Assembly: GCA_002482765.1 (NCBI GenBank)
Contig: DLGP01000139.1
Coordinates: 18,129-62,436, forward strand
From: Alphaproteobacteria bacterium UBA7691
GTDB lineage: Bacteria; Pseudomonadota; Alphaproteobacteria; Ferrovibrionales; Ferrovibrionaceae
Direction of reading: 5' to 3'
DNA length: 44,308 bases
Position 1 is the first letter of the stretch, and each line of letters begins with the position of its first letter. Positions 7,466 to 16,172 of the stretch are shown piece by piece. The notes under the pieces are model-generated. The model was given only the letters and a program-made list of their open reading frames with translations, was not told the DNA's origin and searched no databases. Position numbers and translations under genes: made by a program.

Positions 7466-7675
7466 CTAATTGATCATTTCCTCGATAGCGTAGCTACGCT
7501 CGGTATCCAGATTTTCTTTGGTGAATGCGGCTCGTAACTCCGAGCGCGCTCTATAAATATCTTGATAGTTGGCGAGATATGCGTGAATGGCGATATCCGC
7601 CTGCTCTCTCCAATTCTCGGAATTGCTCTTGGCAATCATCAGCAGAGTGGCAATCGTGTTCGGTAAATTCGTCAT
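7466..7675 (-). CDS. Small helical protein, first gene of insert operon
   Basis: A 69-residue, probably all-helical soluble protein. It starts with MTNLPNTIATLLMIAK and ends SYAIEEMIN. GAGGGAG lies 7 bases before the ATG, the best ribosome site in the insert. A TATAAT-like element lies about 60 bases upstream. It is followed after 2 bases by the two-TM protein gene and then by the DUF6998-like gene, so the three are almost surely co-transcribed. No family recognised. Confidence 0.6.
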   Translation of the reverse strand: MTNLPNTIATLLMIAKSNSENWREQADIAIHAYLANYQDIYRARSELRAAFTKENLDTERSYAIEEMIN

Positions 7676-8067
7676 AATATGCTCCCTCTAAAATTATCGG
7701 CTAATCACCGCCCCAATCAATCCAAGGCTTTCCATTATATCGTTGATACGTGCAGTGTACGCAATATAGCTCGTTGACTGAAATGGTTCGTCAAACTAGG
7801 TCAGCCAACCCAAGCAATGCGCCGAAAATGTACCGAGATTTATTTTTCGCGTGGTTGCTGCGTCAACAACGAATTTTTGAAATTCATTGCAGACCAATAG
7901 CCCATAATAGAGTCTATGGCTTTGCAAGTGAAATGTTCATGCCATAGATGAAACCTATTCCAACAATAAAAACAATCGATTTCCTCTATTCAGTAGCCCA
8001 GGGTATTAACAGGCCGGGGACACGCCGCGCGACTGCCATAGGGGCCGCACCGACCAAGGGAACAACC
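7676..8067. other. Intergenic right edge of the insert
   Basis: A 392-base AT-rich stretch between the insert operon and the thioesterase gene. It contains the divergent promoter of the operon. A plus-strand frame at 7783-7947 encodes 54 residues without recognisable motif or ribosome site; I do not call it a gene. GC content rises sharply near 8000, where native sequence seems to resume. No integrase or clear end repeat was seen. Confidence 0.5.
7734..7764 (-). promoter_or_regulatory. Possible promoter of the insert operon
   Basis: On the minus strand TATAAT (7734-7739) is a perfect -10 element. The -35 is weak: TTGCGT with a 19-base spacer or TGCGTA with 18. It would give a leader of about 50 bases before the 69-aa gene. 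Confidence 0.4.
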
Positions 8068-8532
8068 ATGCCCAGCTTGACCGCCCAGGACCCGAATTTT
8101 GACGCCCGCTGTCGCGACAGTTTCAACCGCCAGCCGGCCATGCATCTGATCGGTGCCACGATCAGCCGGCTGGAACCGGGTTTCTGCGAGGTGGAACTGA
8201 TCCGCCGGCCGGAAGTGACGCAGCAGCATGGTTTTGTGCATGGCGGCATGGTGGGCATGATCGCCGACAGCGCGGCGGGTTATGCCGCCTACAGCCTGTT
8301 TCCCGCCGATGCCACCGTGCTGACGGTGGAATACAAGCTCAACCTGCTGGCGCCGGCCAATGCCGACCGCCTGCTGGCGCGGTCGCAGGTCAGTAAATTT
8401 GGCCGCACGCTCACCATTTGCAGCATGGATGTGGTGGCGGTGCAGGCCGATGGCCGCGAACTGGCCTGCGCCACCGGGCTTGCCACCTTGATGTGCCTGC
8501 TCGGCCGGCCCGATGCGCCGCCGCAGAAATGA
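8068..8532 (+). CDS. PaaI family hotdog thioesterase
   Basis: A 154-residue hotdog-fold thioesterase, likely hydrolysing an acyl-CoA in the cytoplasm. The key stretch QQHGFVHGGMVGMIADSAAGYAA contains the HGG turn and the Asp of PaaI-type enzymes. The ATG at 8068 has AAGGGA about 7 bases upstream; the open frame extends further into the insert but is not plausible there. It precedes isovaleryl-CoA dehydrogenase by 54 bases, so it may release CoA from branched-chain intermediates. Substrate unknown. Confidence 0.85.
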   Translation: MPSLTAQDPNFDARCRDSFNRQPAMHLIGATISRLEPGFCEVELIRRPEVTQQHGFVHGGMVGMIADSAAGYAAYSLFPADATVLTVEYKLNLLAPANADRLLARSQVSKFGRTLTICSMDVVAVQADGRELACATGLATLMCLLGRPDAPPQK

Positions 8533-8586
8533 CAACGCCGCCCGGCTTCGCTACACTCCCATCAGCTCTGTGAGGAAACCCCGACC

Positions 8587-9759
8587 ATGATCAGCAACAG
8601 CTACCCGATGCTGGATTTTGACCTTGGCGAAACCGCCGACATGCTGCGCCAGTCAACCCGCGCCTTTGTTGATGCCGAATTGGCGCCGCGCGCCGATGAG
8701 ATCGACCGCAAGGACGAATTCCCGCGTGACCTGTGGCCCAAGATGGGCGCGCTCGGCCTGCATGGCATCACCGTGGAGGAGGAATATGGCGGTTCCGGCC
8801 TCGGCTATCTGGAGCATGTTGTGGCCATGGAGGAAGTCAGCCGCGGCTCGGCCTCGGTCGGCCTATCCTATGGCGCGCATTCCAATCTCTGCGTCAACCA
8901 GTTGCGCCGCAACGGTTCCGACGAGCAGAAGCGGCGCTACCTGCCCAAGCTGGTTTCCGGCGAGCATCTCGGCGCACTGGCGATGAGCGAGCCGAATGCC
9001 GGCTCCGATGTGGTGTCGATGAAGCTGCGCGCCGACAAGAAGGGCGACCGCTACATCCTGAATGGCAACAAGATGTGGATCACCAATGGCCCGAGCGCCG
9101 ATGTGCTGGTGGTGTATGCCAAGACCGATCCGGCCGCCGGGCCGCGTGGCATCACGGCCTTTCTGATCGAGAAGGGCTTCAAGGGTTTTTCGATTGCACA
9201 GAAGCTCGACAAGCTCGGCATGCGCGGCTCGGAAACCGGCGAATTGGTGTTCCAGGATTGCGAAGTGCCGGAGGAGAATGTGCTCGGCATTGTCGGGCGC
9301 GGCGTGAATGTGCTGATGAGCGGCCTGGATTACGAGCGCGCCGTGCTGGCCGCCGGCCCGATCGGCATCATGCAGGCGGCGCTGGATATCGTGATTCCCT
9401 ATGTGCATGATCGCAAGCAGTTCGGCCAGCCGATTGGCAGCTTCCAGCTGATCCAGGCCAAGCTGGCCGATATGTATACCGAGATGAATGCGGCGCGGGC
9501 CTATGTCTATGCCGTGGCCAAAGCCTGCGACAAGGGCAAGACCACGCGCAAGGATGCTGCCGGCGCCATTCTGTTTGCCGCCGAAAAGGCCACCAAGGCG
9601 GCGCTGGATGCGATCCAGATTCTGGGTGGCAATGGCTATATCAACGACAACGCCACCGGGCGGCTGCTGCGCGATGCCAAGCTATACGAGATCGGCGCCG
9701 GTACATCGGAGATTCGGCGTATGCTGATCGGGCGTGAAATGTTTGCGGAGACCGCGTGA
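8587..9759 (+). CDS. ivd: Isovaleryl-CoA dehydrogenase
   Basis: A 390-residue FAD-dependent acyl-CoA dehydrogenase. It oxidises isovaleryl-CoA to 3-methylcrotonyl-CoA in leucine breakdown, passing electrons to ETF. Evidence: AMSEPNAGSDVVSMK and NGNKMWITNGP flavin-site motifs, and Glu250 in GLDYERAVLAAGP. A catalytic base at this internal position, rather than near the C terminus, is characteristic of isovaleryl-CoA dehydrogenase. The C terminus has ILGGNGYIND and GTSEIRRMLIGRE. Its stop overlaps the GTG of the following gene. Carboxylase, hydratase and lyase of the same pathway lie 6-12 kb downstream. Also called liuA. Confidence 0.95.
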   Translation: MISNSYPMLDFDLGETADMLRQSTRAFVDAELAPRADEIDRKDEFPRDLWPKMGALGLHGITVEEEYGGSGLGYLEHVVAMEEVSRGSASVGLSYGAHSNLCVNQLRRNGSDEQKRRYLPKLVSGEHLGALAMSEPNAGSDVVSMKLRADKKGDRYILNGNKMWITNGPSADVLVVYAKTDPAAGPRGITAFLIEKGFKGFSIAQKLDKLGMRGSETGELVFQDCEVPEENVLGIVGRGVNVLMSGLDYERAVLAAGPIGIMQAALDIVIPYVHDRKQFGQPIGSFQLIQAKLADMYTEMNAARAYVYAVAKACDKGKTTRKDAAGAILFAAEKATKAALDAIQILGGNGYINDNATGRLLRDAKLYEIGAGTSEIRRMLIGREMFAETA

Positions 9760-10394
9760 AGTCAGTTTTCTTGGGTTTGATTGCCGCGTTGCTGCTGGTT
9801 GCCGGCAGCAACGCGGCACCGGAGCGCTGGCAGGCTCTGCGCGGCGGCGAGGCGCGGCTGCTGTGGCAGGCGCCCGGGCTGGAAGCGCGGGCCGAAAAGG
9901 CCGAGGGCATGCAGGGCCAGCTTGGTTATCGCATCGAGCGTTATCTGTGGAAGGCGCAGGAAGCCGGCGGTGCCTTTGCCCTGGCCGCTTTGCGCGATTT
10001 CAGTGACAGCGATCATTACATCAGCGGCAAGCTGGATGCGGCCAAAACTGCCAAGCTGCTGCTCAAGGGGCTGGAAACGCCGCCGGTGCGCCTGCTGGAT
10101 GAGAGCGATATCAGCCTGCCGACCGGGCTTGGCACCGGCATGGCGCGGCGCTTTGCCGTGGGCGTGCGCGAATGCCTTGGCGTGGTGCTTTATGCCGGGC
10201 CGGAGGCACTGAATGGCGATAAGCCGAAGCCGATGGCAACACCGCTCAGCGAGGGCAGCATGCGGCTGGATGCGCTCTATTGCGCCAAGGCCGGCGGCAA
10301 GCTGCTGCTGGATGAGTTGCCGAGCTTCGGCAGGGGATTGAGCGTGCTGCCGCAATCCGCGCAGGCGGCGCAACGAGACGCAGAAAAGGAATGA
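9756..10394 (+). CDS. Secreted protein of unknown function between two dehydrogenase genes
   Basis: A 212-residue protein with a clear signal peptide, SVFLGLIAALLLVAGSNAAP (about residues 3-22), and no lipobox. The mature part has two Cys residues (VRECLGV and LYCAKAG) that could form a disulfide in the periplasm. I recognise no family. The GTG start overlaps the ivd stop and its stop overlaps the next ATG, both by 4 bases, so translation is coupled to both acyl-CoA dehydrogenases. Why an exported protein would be embedded there is unclear. Confidence 0.75.
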   Translation: MKSVFLGLIAALLLVAGSNAAPERWQALRGGEARLLWQAPGLEARAEKAEGMQGQLGYRIERYLWKAQEAGGAFALAALRDFSDSDHYISGKLDAAKTAKLLLKGLETPPVRLLDESDISLPTGLGTGMARRFAVGVRECLGVVLYAGPEALNGDKPKPMATPLSEGSMRLDALYCAKAGGKLLLDELPSFGRGLSVLPQSAQAAQRDAEKE

Positions 10395-11533
10395 CCATGT
10401 TGAGCCAGGACCAGCAGATGATCCGCGATATGGCGCGCGATTTTGCCACCGAACGGCTGGTGCCGGGCGCCGCTGCGCGCGACCGCAGCGCCACGCCGCC
10501 GTTAGATTTGCTGCGTGAGATGGGCGGCTTGGGCCTGCTCGGCATGGGGGTGCCGGAGGAATGGGGCGGCGCGGGGGCGGATTTTGTCAGCTATGTGCTG
10601 GCGCTGGAGGAGATCGCCGCCGCCGATGGCGCCATCAGCACCATCATGTCTGTCAACAATAGCCCGGTATGCGCCGCGATCCTGCGCTATGGCAACGAGC
10701 AGCAGAAGCGCGACTTCCTGCTGCCGCTGGCACGCGGCGAATGGATCGGCGCTTTCTGCCTCACCGAGCCGCAGGCCGGCTCGGATGCCGCCAATCTGAA
10801 AACCCGGGCGCGACGCGTGGGCGACACCTGGGTGATCGATGGCGTGAAGCAGTTCATCACCTCGGGCAGCATCGCCAAGGCGGCGCTGATCTTTGCCGTT
10901 ACCGATCCGGAAGCCGGCAAACGTGGCATTTCCTGCTTCCTGGTGCGCACCGACACGCCCGGCTACAAGGTTGCCAGCATCGAGGCCAAGCTCGGCCAGA
11001 AGGCATCGGATACCTGCCAGTTGGTGTTTGAAAACCTGACCGTGCCGGCGGATGCTTTGCTGGGCGGCGAGGGCGAGGGCTATCGCATTGCGCTGGCCAA
11101 TCTGGAATCCGGCCGGATCGGCATTGCGGCCCAGGCGGTGGGCATGGCGCGGGCGGCTTTCGCGGCCGCCTTGGCCTATGCCGGCCAGCGCGAGGCTTTC
11201 GGCACCGCGATTATCAACCACCAGGCGGTGGGCTTCCGGCTTGCCGACATGGCAACCCGGATCGAGGCGGCACGGCTGATGGTGCTGAATGCCGCCCGGC
11301 TCAAGGATGCCGGCCAGCCCTGCCTCAAGGAAGCCAGCATGGCCAAATTATTTGCCTCTGAAATGGCCGAGCAGGTATGCTCCGAATCGATCCAGATCCA
11401 TGGCGGCTACGGCTATCTAGCCGATTTCCCGGTGGAACGTATCTACCGTGACGTTCGGGTATGCCAGATTTACGAGGGCACCAGCGATGTTCAGCGCCTG
11501 GTGATCAGCCGGTCTCTCGCCGCCACCGGATAG
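10391..11533 (+). CDS. Acyl-CoA dehydrogenase, second copy
   Basis: A 380-residue acyl-CoA dehydrogenase. Motifs: LTEPQAGSDAANLKT, DGVKQFITSGS, IHGGYGYLADFPVERIYRD and the catalytic Glu362 in IYEGTSDVQR, the C-terminal position seen in short/medium-chain and 2-methyl-branched-chain enzymes. This differs from the neighbouring ivd. It may act on isobutyryl-CoA, 2-methylbutyryl-CoA or short straight chains; the sequence alone does not decide. It overlaps the preceding secreted-protein gene by 4 bases, in an operon with ivd. Confidence 0.93.
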   Translation: MTMLSQDQQMIRDMARDFATERLVPGAAARDRSATPPLDLLREMGGLGLLGMGVPEEWGGAGADFVSYVLALEEIAAADGAISTIMSVNNSPVCAAILRYGNEQQKRDFLLPLARGEWIGAFCLTEPQAGSDAANLKTRARRVGDTWVIDGVKQFITSGSIAKAALIFAVTDPEAGKRGISCFLVRTDTPGYKVASIEAKLGQKASDTCQLVFENLTVPADALLGGEGEGYRIALANLESGRIGIAAQAVGMARAAFAAALAYAGQREAFGTAIINHQAVGFRLADMATRIEAARLMVLNAARLKDAGQPCLKEASMAKLFASEMAEQVCSESIQIHGGYGYLADFPVERIYRDVRVCQIYEGTSDVQRLVISRSLAATG

Positions 11534-11558
11534 TGGGCGCAGAAGGAGACGCGACAGG

Positions 11559-13331
11559 TTGAGCCAGGCCAACGAGATACTGTTTATCGCTTCCCTGTTG
11601 GTGCTGGTCAGCATTTTTGCCGGCTCGGCTTCAAGCCGCCTTGGCGTTCCCTTCCTGCTGATCTTCCTGGGCTTCGGCCTGCTGGCCGGCATTGACGGCC
11701 CTGGCGGCATCGATTTCACCGATTTTGGCCTCACCTACACAATTGGTTCCGCCGCGCTGGCGATCATCCTGTTTGATGGCGGCCTGCGCACCAAAATCGG
11801 CACCGTGCGGCTGGTGGCCGGCCCGGCTCTCGGCCTGGCCACGCTGGGTGTGCTGGCCACGGCCGGGGTGGTGGCAGCGGCGACCCATTGGCTCACCGAC
11901 CTGAACTGGCTGCAATCCTTCCTGGTTGGCGCCATTGTCGGTTCCACCGATGCGGCGGCGGTGTTTTTCCTGCTCAATGTGCGCGGCCTGGCCTTGCAGA
12001 AGCGCGTCAGCGGCACGCTGGAGGTGGAATCGGGCATCAACGATCCGATGGCCATCTTCCTCACCATGGCTTGCGTTGAATTGCTGCGCCTGGGCCAGCC
12101 GCCGGCCAATATTGAACTGGCGGTGCAGTTCCTGGTGCAGATGCTGGGCGGCAGTGCCATCGGCCTGGTGGGTGGTTTTGCGCTGGTCACCTTGTTCAAC
12201 CGCGTGCCGGTGGCCGGCGGGCTGTATCCCATCGTGGCGATGGCGGCCACCTTGCTGATCTTTTCCGGCGCGCATTTCCTGCATGCCTCGGGCTATATCG
12301 CGGTTTATATCGCCGGCCTGGTGCTGGGCAACCGGCGCCATCGCGGCGCCCAGGTGGTGTTGCGCTTCTATGACGGCCTGAGCTGGCTCGGCCAGATTGT
12401 CATGTTCCTGCTGCTTGGCCTGCTGATGACGCCGAGCGAATTGAAGCCGCATATCCTGCCCGGCCTGGCGGTGGCCGGCATCCTGATCGTGCTGGCGCGG
12501 CCGCTGGCGGTGGCGCTCTGTCTGCTGCCCTTCCGCTACACCTGGCCTGAAATCGGCTTCATCGCCTGGGTCGGCCTGCGTGGCGCGGTGCCGATTTTCC
12601 TTGCCACCATTCCGGTGCTGGCCGGGGTGCCGGATGCCGGTGTTTTTATCTCGATCGCCTTTTTCTGCGTGGTTGCGTCCTTGCTGCTGCAAGGCTGGAC
12701 CATCGGCCTGGCAGCGCGGCTTTTTGGCCTGGAATTGCCGCCGCCGGTGGAGGCGCCAACCCGCACCGATATTGATCTCGGCAATACGCTGGATCGCGAT
12801 ATCGCCAGCTACAAGGTGGAGCCAGGCTGCATCGCCATGGGCTATGCCTATGCCGAAATGCCGCTGCCGCGACGCTGCCGCATCATCACCGTGATCCGCG
12901 ATGGCACGGTGATGGATCGCGGCCGGCTGGAGCGCCTGGAAACCGGCGATTACCTGCTGGTGCTGGCGCCGCCGGAGCAGCTTTTTTCGCTGGATCGGCT
13001 GTTTGCGCTGCCCGATAAGGGCCGCCGCGCCAGTGCGCCGGGCGACGAGGTATTCGGCGAATTTGTCATCCCCGGCGATACTCTGATCGGCGCCGTTGTG
13101 GCGATGTATGGCATTGAGGTGGATGCCAAATTCCACCAGGAGCCGGTCGGCGCCTTTATCCGCCATCGCCTGCGCCATGGCGCCGTGGTGGGTGATCGTA
13201 TCCGGGTTGGCCCGGTGGAATTTGTGGTGCGCGAGATCAAGGGCAACCGCATCGTGTCGGTGGGCCTGGAACTGGAGCCGGAGGAACATCCGGTGATCCG
13301 ACGCTTCCGCAAGTTGCTGCGCCTGAGCTAG
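11559..13331 (+). CDS. CPA1-type K+/H+ antiporter, NhaP2/CvrA-like
   Basis: A 590-residue cation:proton antiporter. The N-terminal 390 residues hold about 12 membrane helices, with the ion-site region VGAIVGSTDAAAVFFLL and a later ESGINDPMAIFL motif typical of this superfamily. The C-terminal cytoplasmic part (about 400-590) contains a TrkA-C-like segment and a CorC/HlyC-like end, as in NhaP2. Length matches E. coli NhaP2 closely. The likely start is TTG at 11559 with AAGGAG about 10 bases upstream; no good ATG is nearby. It is 25 bases after the acyl-CoA dehydrogenase gene. Substrate could be K+ or Na+. Confidence 0.88.
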   Translation: MSQANEILFIASLLVLVSIFAGSASSRLGVPFLLIFLGFGLLAGIDGPGGIDFTDFGLTYTIGSAALAIILFDGGLRTKIGTVRLVAGPALGLATLGVLATAGVVAAATHWLTDLNWLQSFLVGAIVGSTDAAAVFFLLNVRGLALQKRVSGTLEVESGINDPMAIFLTMACVELLRLGQPPANIELAVQFLVQMLGGSAIGLVGGFALVTLFNRVPVAGGLYPIVAMAATLLIFSGAHFLHASGYIAVYIAGLVLGNRRHRGAQVVLRFYDGLSWLGQIVMFLLLGLLMTPSELKPHILPGLAVAGILIVLARPLAVALCLLPFRYTWPEIGFIAWVGLRGAVPIFLATIPVLAGVPDAGVFISIAFFCVVASLLLQGWTIGLAARLFGLELPPPVEAPTRTDIDLGNTLDRDIASYKVEPGCIAMGYAYAEMPLPRRCRIITVIRDGTVMDRGRLERLETGDYLLVLAPPEQLFSLDRLFALPDKGRRASAPGDEVFGEFVIPGDTLIGAVVAMYGIEVDAKFHQEPVGAFIRHRLRHGAVVGDRIRVGPVEFVVREIKGNRIVSVGLELEPEEHPVIRRFRKLLRLS

Positions 13332-13354
13332 ACTTCGCCATTGTTTCACCCTAG

Positions 13355-13972
13355 ATGGTTGCAATCATGACCGCCCCGCTCGACTTCTATTTCGATTTTT
13401 CTTCGCCCTATGCCTATATCGCCGCGATGCGCATTGATGCGCTGGCAGCAAAGCATGGCCGTGCAGTGAACTGGCACCCGATGCTGCTGGCCTTTGCCTT
13501 CAAGGCCATCGGCACGCAGCCATTGGTGCAATATCCGATCAAGGGCGATTATGCCTATCGTGACTTTCTGCGCTCGGCGCGGGAACTGGATATTCCGCTG
13601 ACACTGCCGGAGAAATTCCCAATTGGCACAGTGACGGCGGCGCGCGCCGTGTTGTGGCTGAAGCAGCATCAGCCGGCCCAGGCGGTGCCCTTCGCCAAGG
13701 CAATTTTCCAGGCTTATTTTGTCGCCGGCCGCGATATCTCGGCGCCGGAAATCGTTTATGCCGTGGCAGCCGAACTGGGCATTGATGCGGCCGCTTTGCA
13801 GGCCGGCTGCGAAAGCGACGCGATCAAGGCGGCACTCAAGCAATCGGTGGATGATGCGGTGAGCCAGCGCGGCGTGTTTGGCGCGCCGTTCATCTTTGCC
13901 GATGGCGAACCCTTCTGGGGTGCCGACCGGCTCGACATGCTGGATCGCTGGCTGGTGCGCGGCGGCTGGTGA
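13355..13972 (+). CDS. 2-hydroxychromene-2-carboxylate isomerase/DsbA-like (GST kappa) protein
   Basis: A 205-residue thioredoxin-fold protein of the DsbA/GST-kappa group. The opening LDFYFDFSSPYAYIA and the late VSQRGVFGAPFIFADGEPFWGADRLDML are the family hallmarks. The Ser in DFSSPYAY replaces the CxxC of true DsbA, so it should act as a glutathione-dependent isomerase or transferase in the cytoplasm. Substrate unknown. The ATG at 13355 or 13367 could start it. It is 23 bases after the antiporter gene and only 3 bases before the exporter gene. Confidence 0.88.
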   Translation: MVAIMTAPLDFYFDFSSPYAYIAAMRIDALAAKHGRAVNWHPMLLAFAFKAIGTQPLVQYPIKGDYAYRDFLRSARELDIPLTLPEKFPIGTVTAARAVLWLKQHQPAQAVPFAKAIFQAYFVAGRDISAPEIVYAVAAELGIDAAALQAGCESDAIKAALKQSVDDAVSQRGVFGAPFIFADGEPFWGADRLDMLDRWLVRGGW

Positions 13973-13975
13973 GGC

Positions 13976-14932
13976 GTGGCTGACGACGGCAAGGCCATAC
14001 TCAAACCGGTCGCCACCAGCGGCCTTGCCATATCCGGCCTGGTGCTGACCGCCCTGCTCTGGGGCGGCATGATCCCGATGACCCATGCGCTGGTGACGCA
14101 GGTTTTTGATCCACTTTTCCTGGCTGCAATCCGCTATCTGGTGCCGGCGCCGCTGCTGCTGGTGATGTGTCTGTTGCTGGATCGGCGCTCGCCCTTTGGC
14201 GGGCCGCTGCCCTGGCGCCACCTGATCCAGCTTGGCATCATGATGGCCTGCTTTTCGCAATTCTTCACCTTCGGCATGCTGCTTTCCGATCCGATCAGTG
14301 CTGCCATCGTGATGAGTTGCAGCCCCTTGATGGCCACGTTGCTGGCCAAGCTGCTCTACCGCACGCCGCTGGCGCGTGGTTTTGGCCTGGCCTTGGCGGC
14401 GGCGGTGATCGGTGGCGCGTTGGTGGCAGTGGATGCGGTGCGGCCGCGCGCCGTGGTCAACACCGGCATACCTTATATCGGTGAAGTCCTGCTGCTCTCC
14501 TCGATGGCCTGCTGGAGCCTCTATTCGCTGAAAACCCAGCAATGGCTGGCGCCGCTGAAATGGAGCCAGTTGCGCATCAGCTTTCTCACCTCATTGTCCG
14601 GCTCGGTTTTTGTGCTCTCGGGCTTTGCCATCATGGAACTGGCTTCACCCGGCCGGCTGCCCAGCGTGTGGCCCAGCGCCGGGGTGTGGTTCATGATCCT
14701 GTGGATGGCGGTGGGCGGTGCCGGCCTGGCCATCGTGTTGTGGAATTATGGCGTCAGCCGCGTCGGCGTGCCGGTGGCCTCGCTCTATGGCAATCTGGCG
14801 CCGGTATTTTCGGTGCTGGTGGCGGCGGTGTTTTTCAGCGCCACAGTGTCGCCGCAGCAAGTGGTGGGCGGCATTGTCATCCTGGCTGGCATTGTCTACA
14901 TGCAATGGCCGCGCAGGCGCGTTAGCCCCTAG
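13976..14932 (+). CDS. EamA/DMT family transporter
   Basis: A 318-residue membrane protein with about ten hydrophobic helices in two EamA repeats (about 18-150 and 168-310), the architecture of drug/metabolite exporters. The second repeat ends SLYGNLAPVFSVLVAAVFF, a typical EamA feature. The start is a GTG at 13976, just after the isomerase stop. Its 3' end overlaps the convergent ynfA-like gene by 11 bases. Substrate unknown. Confidence 0.9.
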   Translation: MADDGKAILKPVATSGLAISGLVLTALLWGGMIPMTHALVTQVFDPLFLAAIRYLVPAPLLLVMCLLLDRRSPFGGPLPWRHLIQLGIMMACFSQFFTFGMLLSDPISAAIVMSCSPLMATLLAKLLYRTPLARGFGLALAAAVIGGALVAVDAVRPRAVVNTGIPYIGEVLLLSSMACWSLYSLKTQQWLAPLKWSQLRISFLTSLSGSVFVLSGFAIMELASPGRLPSVWPSAGVWFMILWMAVGGAGLAIVLWNYGVSRVGVPVASLYGNLAPVFSVLVAAVFFSATVSPQQVVGGIVILAGIVYMQWPRRRVSP

Positions 14933-15245
14933 GCCCGAACAGGATCAGGCCGGCGCCGATCAGGCAGAGCGCGCTGCCGGCCAGATCCCAGCGATCCGGG
15001 CGCAGGCCTTCCACCAGCCAAAGCCAGAGCAGCGAGGCGGCGATATAGATGCCGCCATAGGCCGCATAGGCGCGACCGGCGGCTTCGCTGTCCACCCGGG
15101 TCAGCAGCCAGGCAAACAGCGCCAGCGCCACCATGCCGGGCAGCAGCCAGAGCGCGGATTTACCCAGCCGCGCCCAGGCCCAGAAAGCAAAGCAGCCGGC
15201 AATCTCGGCAAAGGCGGCGCCGATATAGGCTGCAATTGTCGGCAT
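14922..15245 (-). CDS. YnfA/UPF0060 family membrane protein
   Basis: A 107-residue protein with four hydrophobic helices and the family motifs AAFAEIAGCFAFWAWAR and RAYAAYGGIYIAASLLWLW. These small membrane proteins resemble SMR-type transporters. Its ATG shares a base with the stop of the upstream SDR gene (TGATG), so the two are translationally coupled. It converges with the EamA gene, overlapping by 11 bases. Confidence 0.92.
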   Translation of the reverse strand: MPTIAAYIGAAFAEIAGCFAFWAWARLGKSALWLLPGMVALALFAWLLTRVDSEAAGRAYAAYGGIYIAASLLWLWLVEGLRPDRWDLAGSALCLIGAGLILFGPRG

Positions 15246-16021
15246 CAGTAGATCGTGTAGGCGCCGTCGATCACAAAACTGTCGCCGGTATGGTAGCGGC
15301 TGGTATCGCTCATGATGTAGCAGGCGATGCCGGCAAAGTCGTTGCCCTGGCCCCAGCGCCGCGCCGGAATACGCGGCAGCACGGCGCCGGCAAATTTTGG
15401 ATCGCCGATGCCGCCGGCAGTCATCTCGGTTTCGATCCAGCCCGGCAGGATCGAATTGGCAGTGACATTATAGCGCGCCATTTCCACTGCCAGGGCGCGG
15501 ATCACGGATAGCATGGCGCCTTTGGTGGCGGCATAGGAGGTGGCGCCGGCAGCGCCATGGATGCCAGCGGTGCTGGCCATGCCAACCAGGCGGCCAAAGG
15601 CATCGCCCTGCTTGGCGCGCTCCACCATATGGCGCGATGCGGCGCGCAGGGTGTAGAAGGCGCCATCCAGATTCACACCCAGCACGCGCTTCCACTCGGC
15701 GGTGCTCAATTGATGCAGCGGTGCGCGTTTCTGGCTCACGCCGGCATTGGCGAAGCAGCCGTCGATGCGGCCCATTTCCTCCAGTGCTTCGGCGAAGCAC
15801 GCCTCAACCTCGGCTTCTTCCACCACATTGCAGCGCTGCACCAACACGCGCCGGCCATAGGTTTTCAGGGTTTTTTCGGCGGCGGCATTCTTCTCCGGAT
15901 TGCCGCCCCAGATCACCAGATCGGCGCCGGCCTTGGCCAGGCCCTCGGCCATACCCAGGCCGATGCCGCCATTGCCGCCCGTAATCAACGCCACCTTGCC
16001 GGTCAGATCAAAATCGCTCAT
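15245..16021 (-). CDS. Short-chain dehydrogenase/reductase
   Basis: A 258-residue classical SDR using NAD(P). The Rossmann motif TGGNGGIGLG is near residue 14. The FANAG motif carries the structural Asn, and the Ser of MASTAG and YAATK complete the catalytic set. The ATG at 16021 has GGAGGG about 9 bases upstream; the longer open frame is not needed. The enzyme oxidises an alcohol or reduces a ketone of unknown identity. It is divergent from mccB, 151 bases away, and forms an operon with ynfA. Confidence 0.92.
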   Translation of the reverse strand: MSDFDLTGKVALITGGNGGIGLGMAEGLAKAGADLVIWGGNPEKNAAAEKTLKTYGRRVLVQRCNVVEEAEVEACFAEALEEMGRIDGCFANAGVSQKRAPLHQLSTAEWKRVLGVNLDGAFYTLRAASRHMVERAKQGDAFGRLVGMASTAGIHGAAGATSYAATKGAMLSVIRALAVEMARYNVTANSILPGWIETEMTAGGIGDPKFAGAVLPRIPARRWGQGNDFAGIACYIMSDTSRYHTGDSFVIDGAYTIY

Positions 16022-16172
16022 TGCCTGATTCCCTCCATAGCTGGTGTCGATTATTGCGATAGAAAGATGAAATTGCCAGGGGTGGGCAATTCCGGGCCTC
16101 ACCCTTGCGGCGCCGGGGATGGGCTGGCACAGTCTCGGCAATGTCCGAGAGCAAGCCAAAAAAGGGCCGTCC

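Noticed and set aside
7750..7947. 65-codon frame in the right intergenic part of the insert
   Set aside because: No ribosome site, no motif and overlap with the predicted operon promoter on the other strand.
5570..7955. Shared CATAGATGA near 5580 and 7942 as possible attachment-site direct repeats
   Set aside because: Only 9 bases match and flanks differ; such matches are expected by chance in an AT-rich stretch, and no integrase is present.
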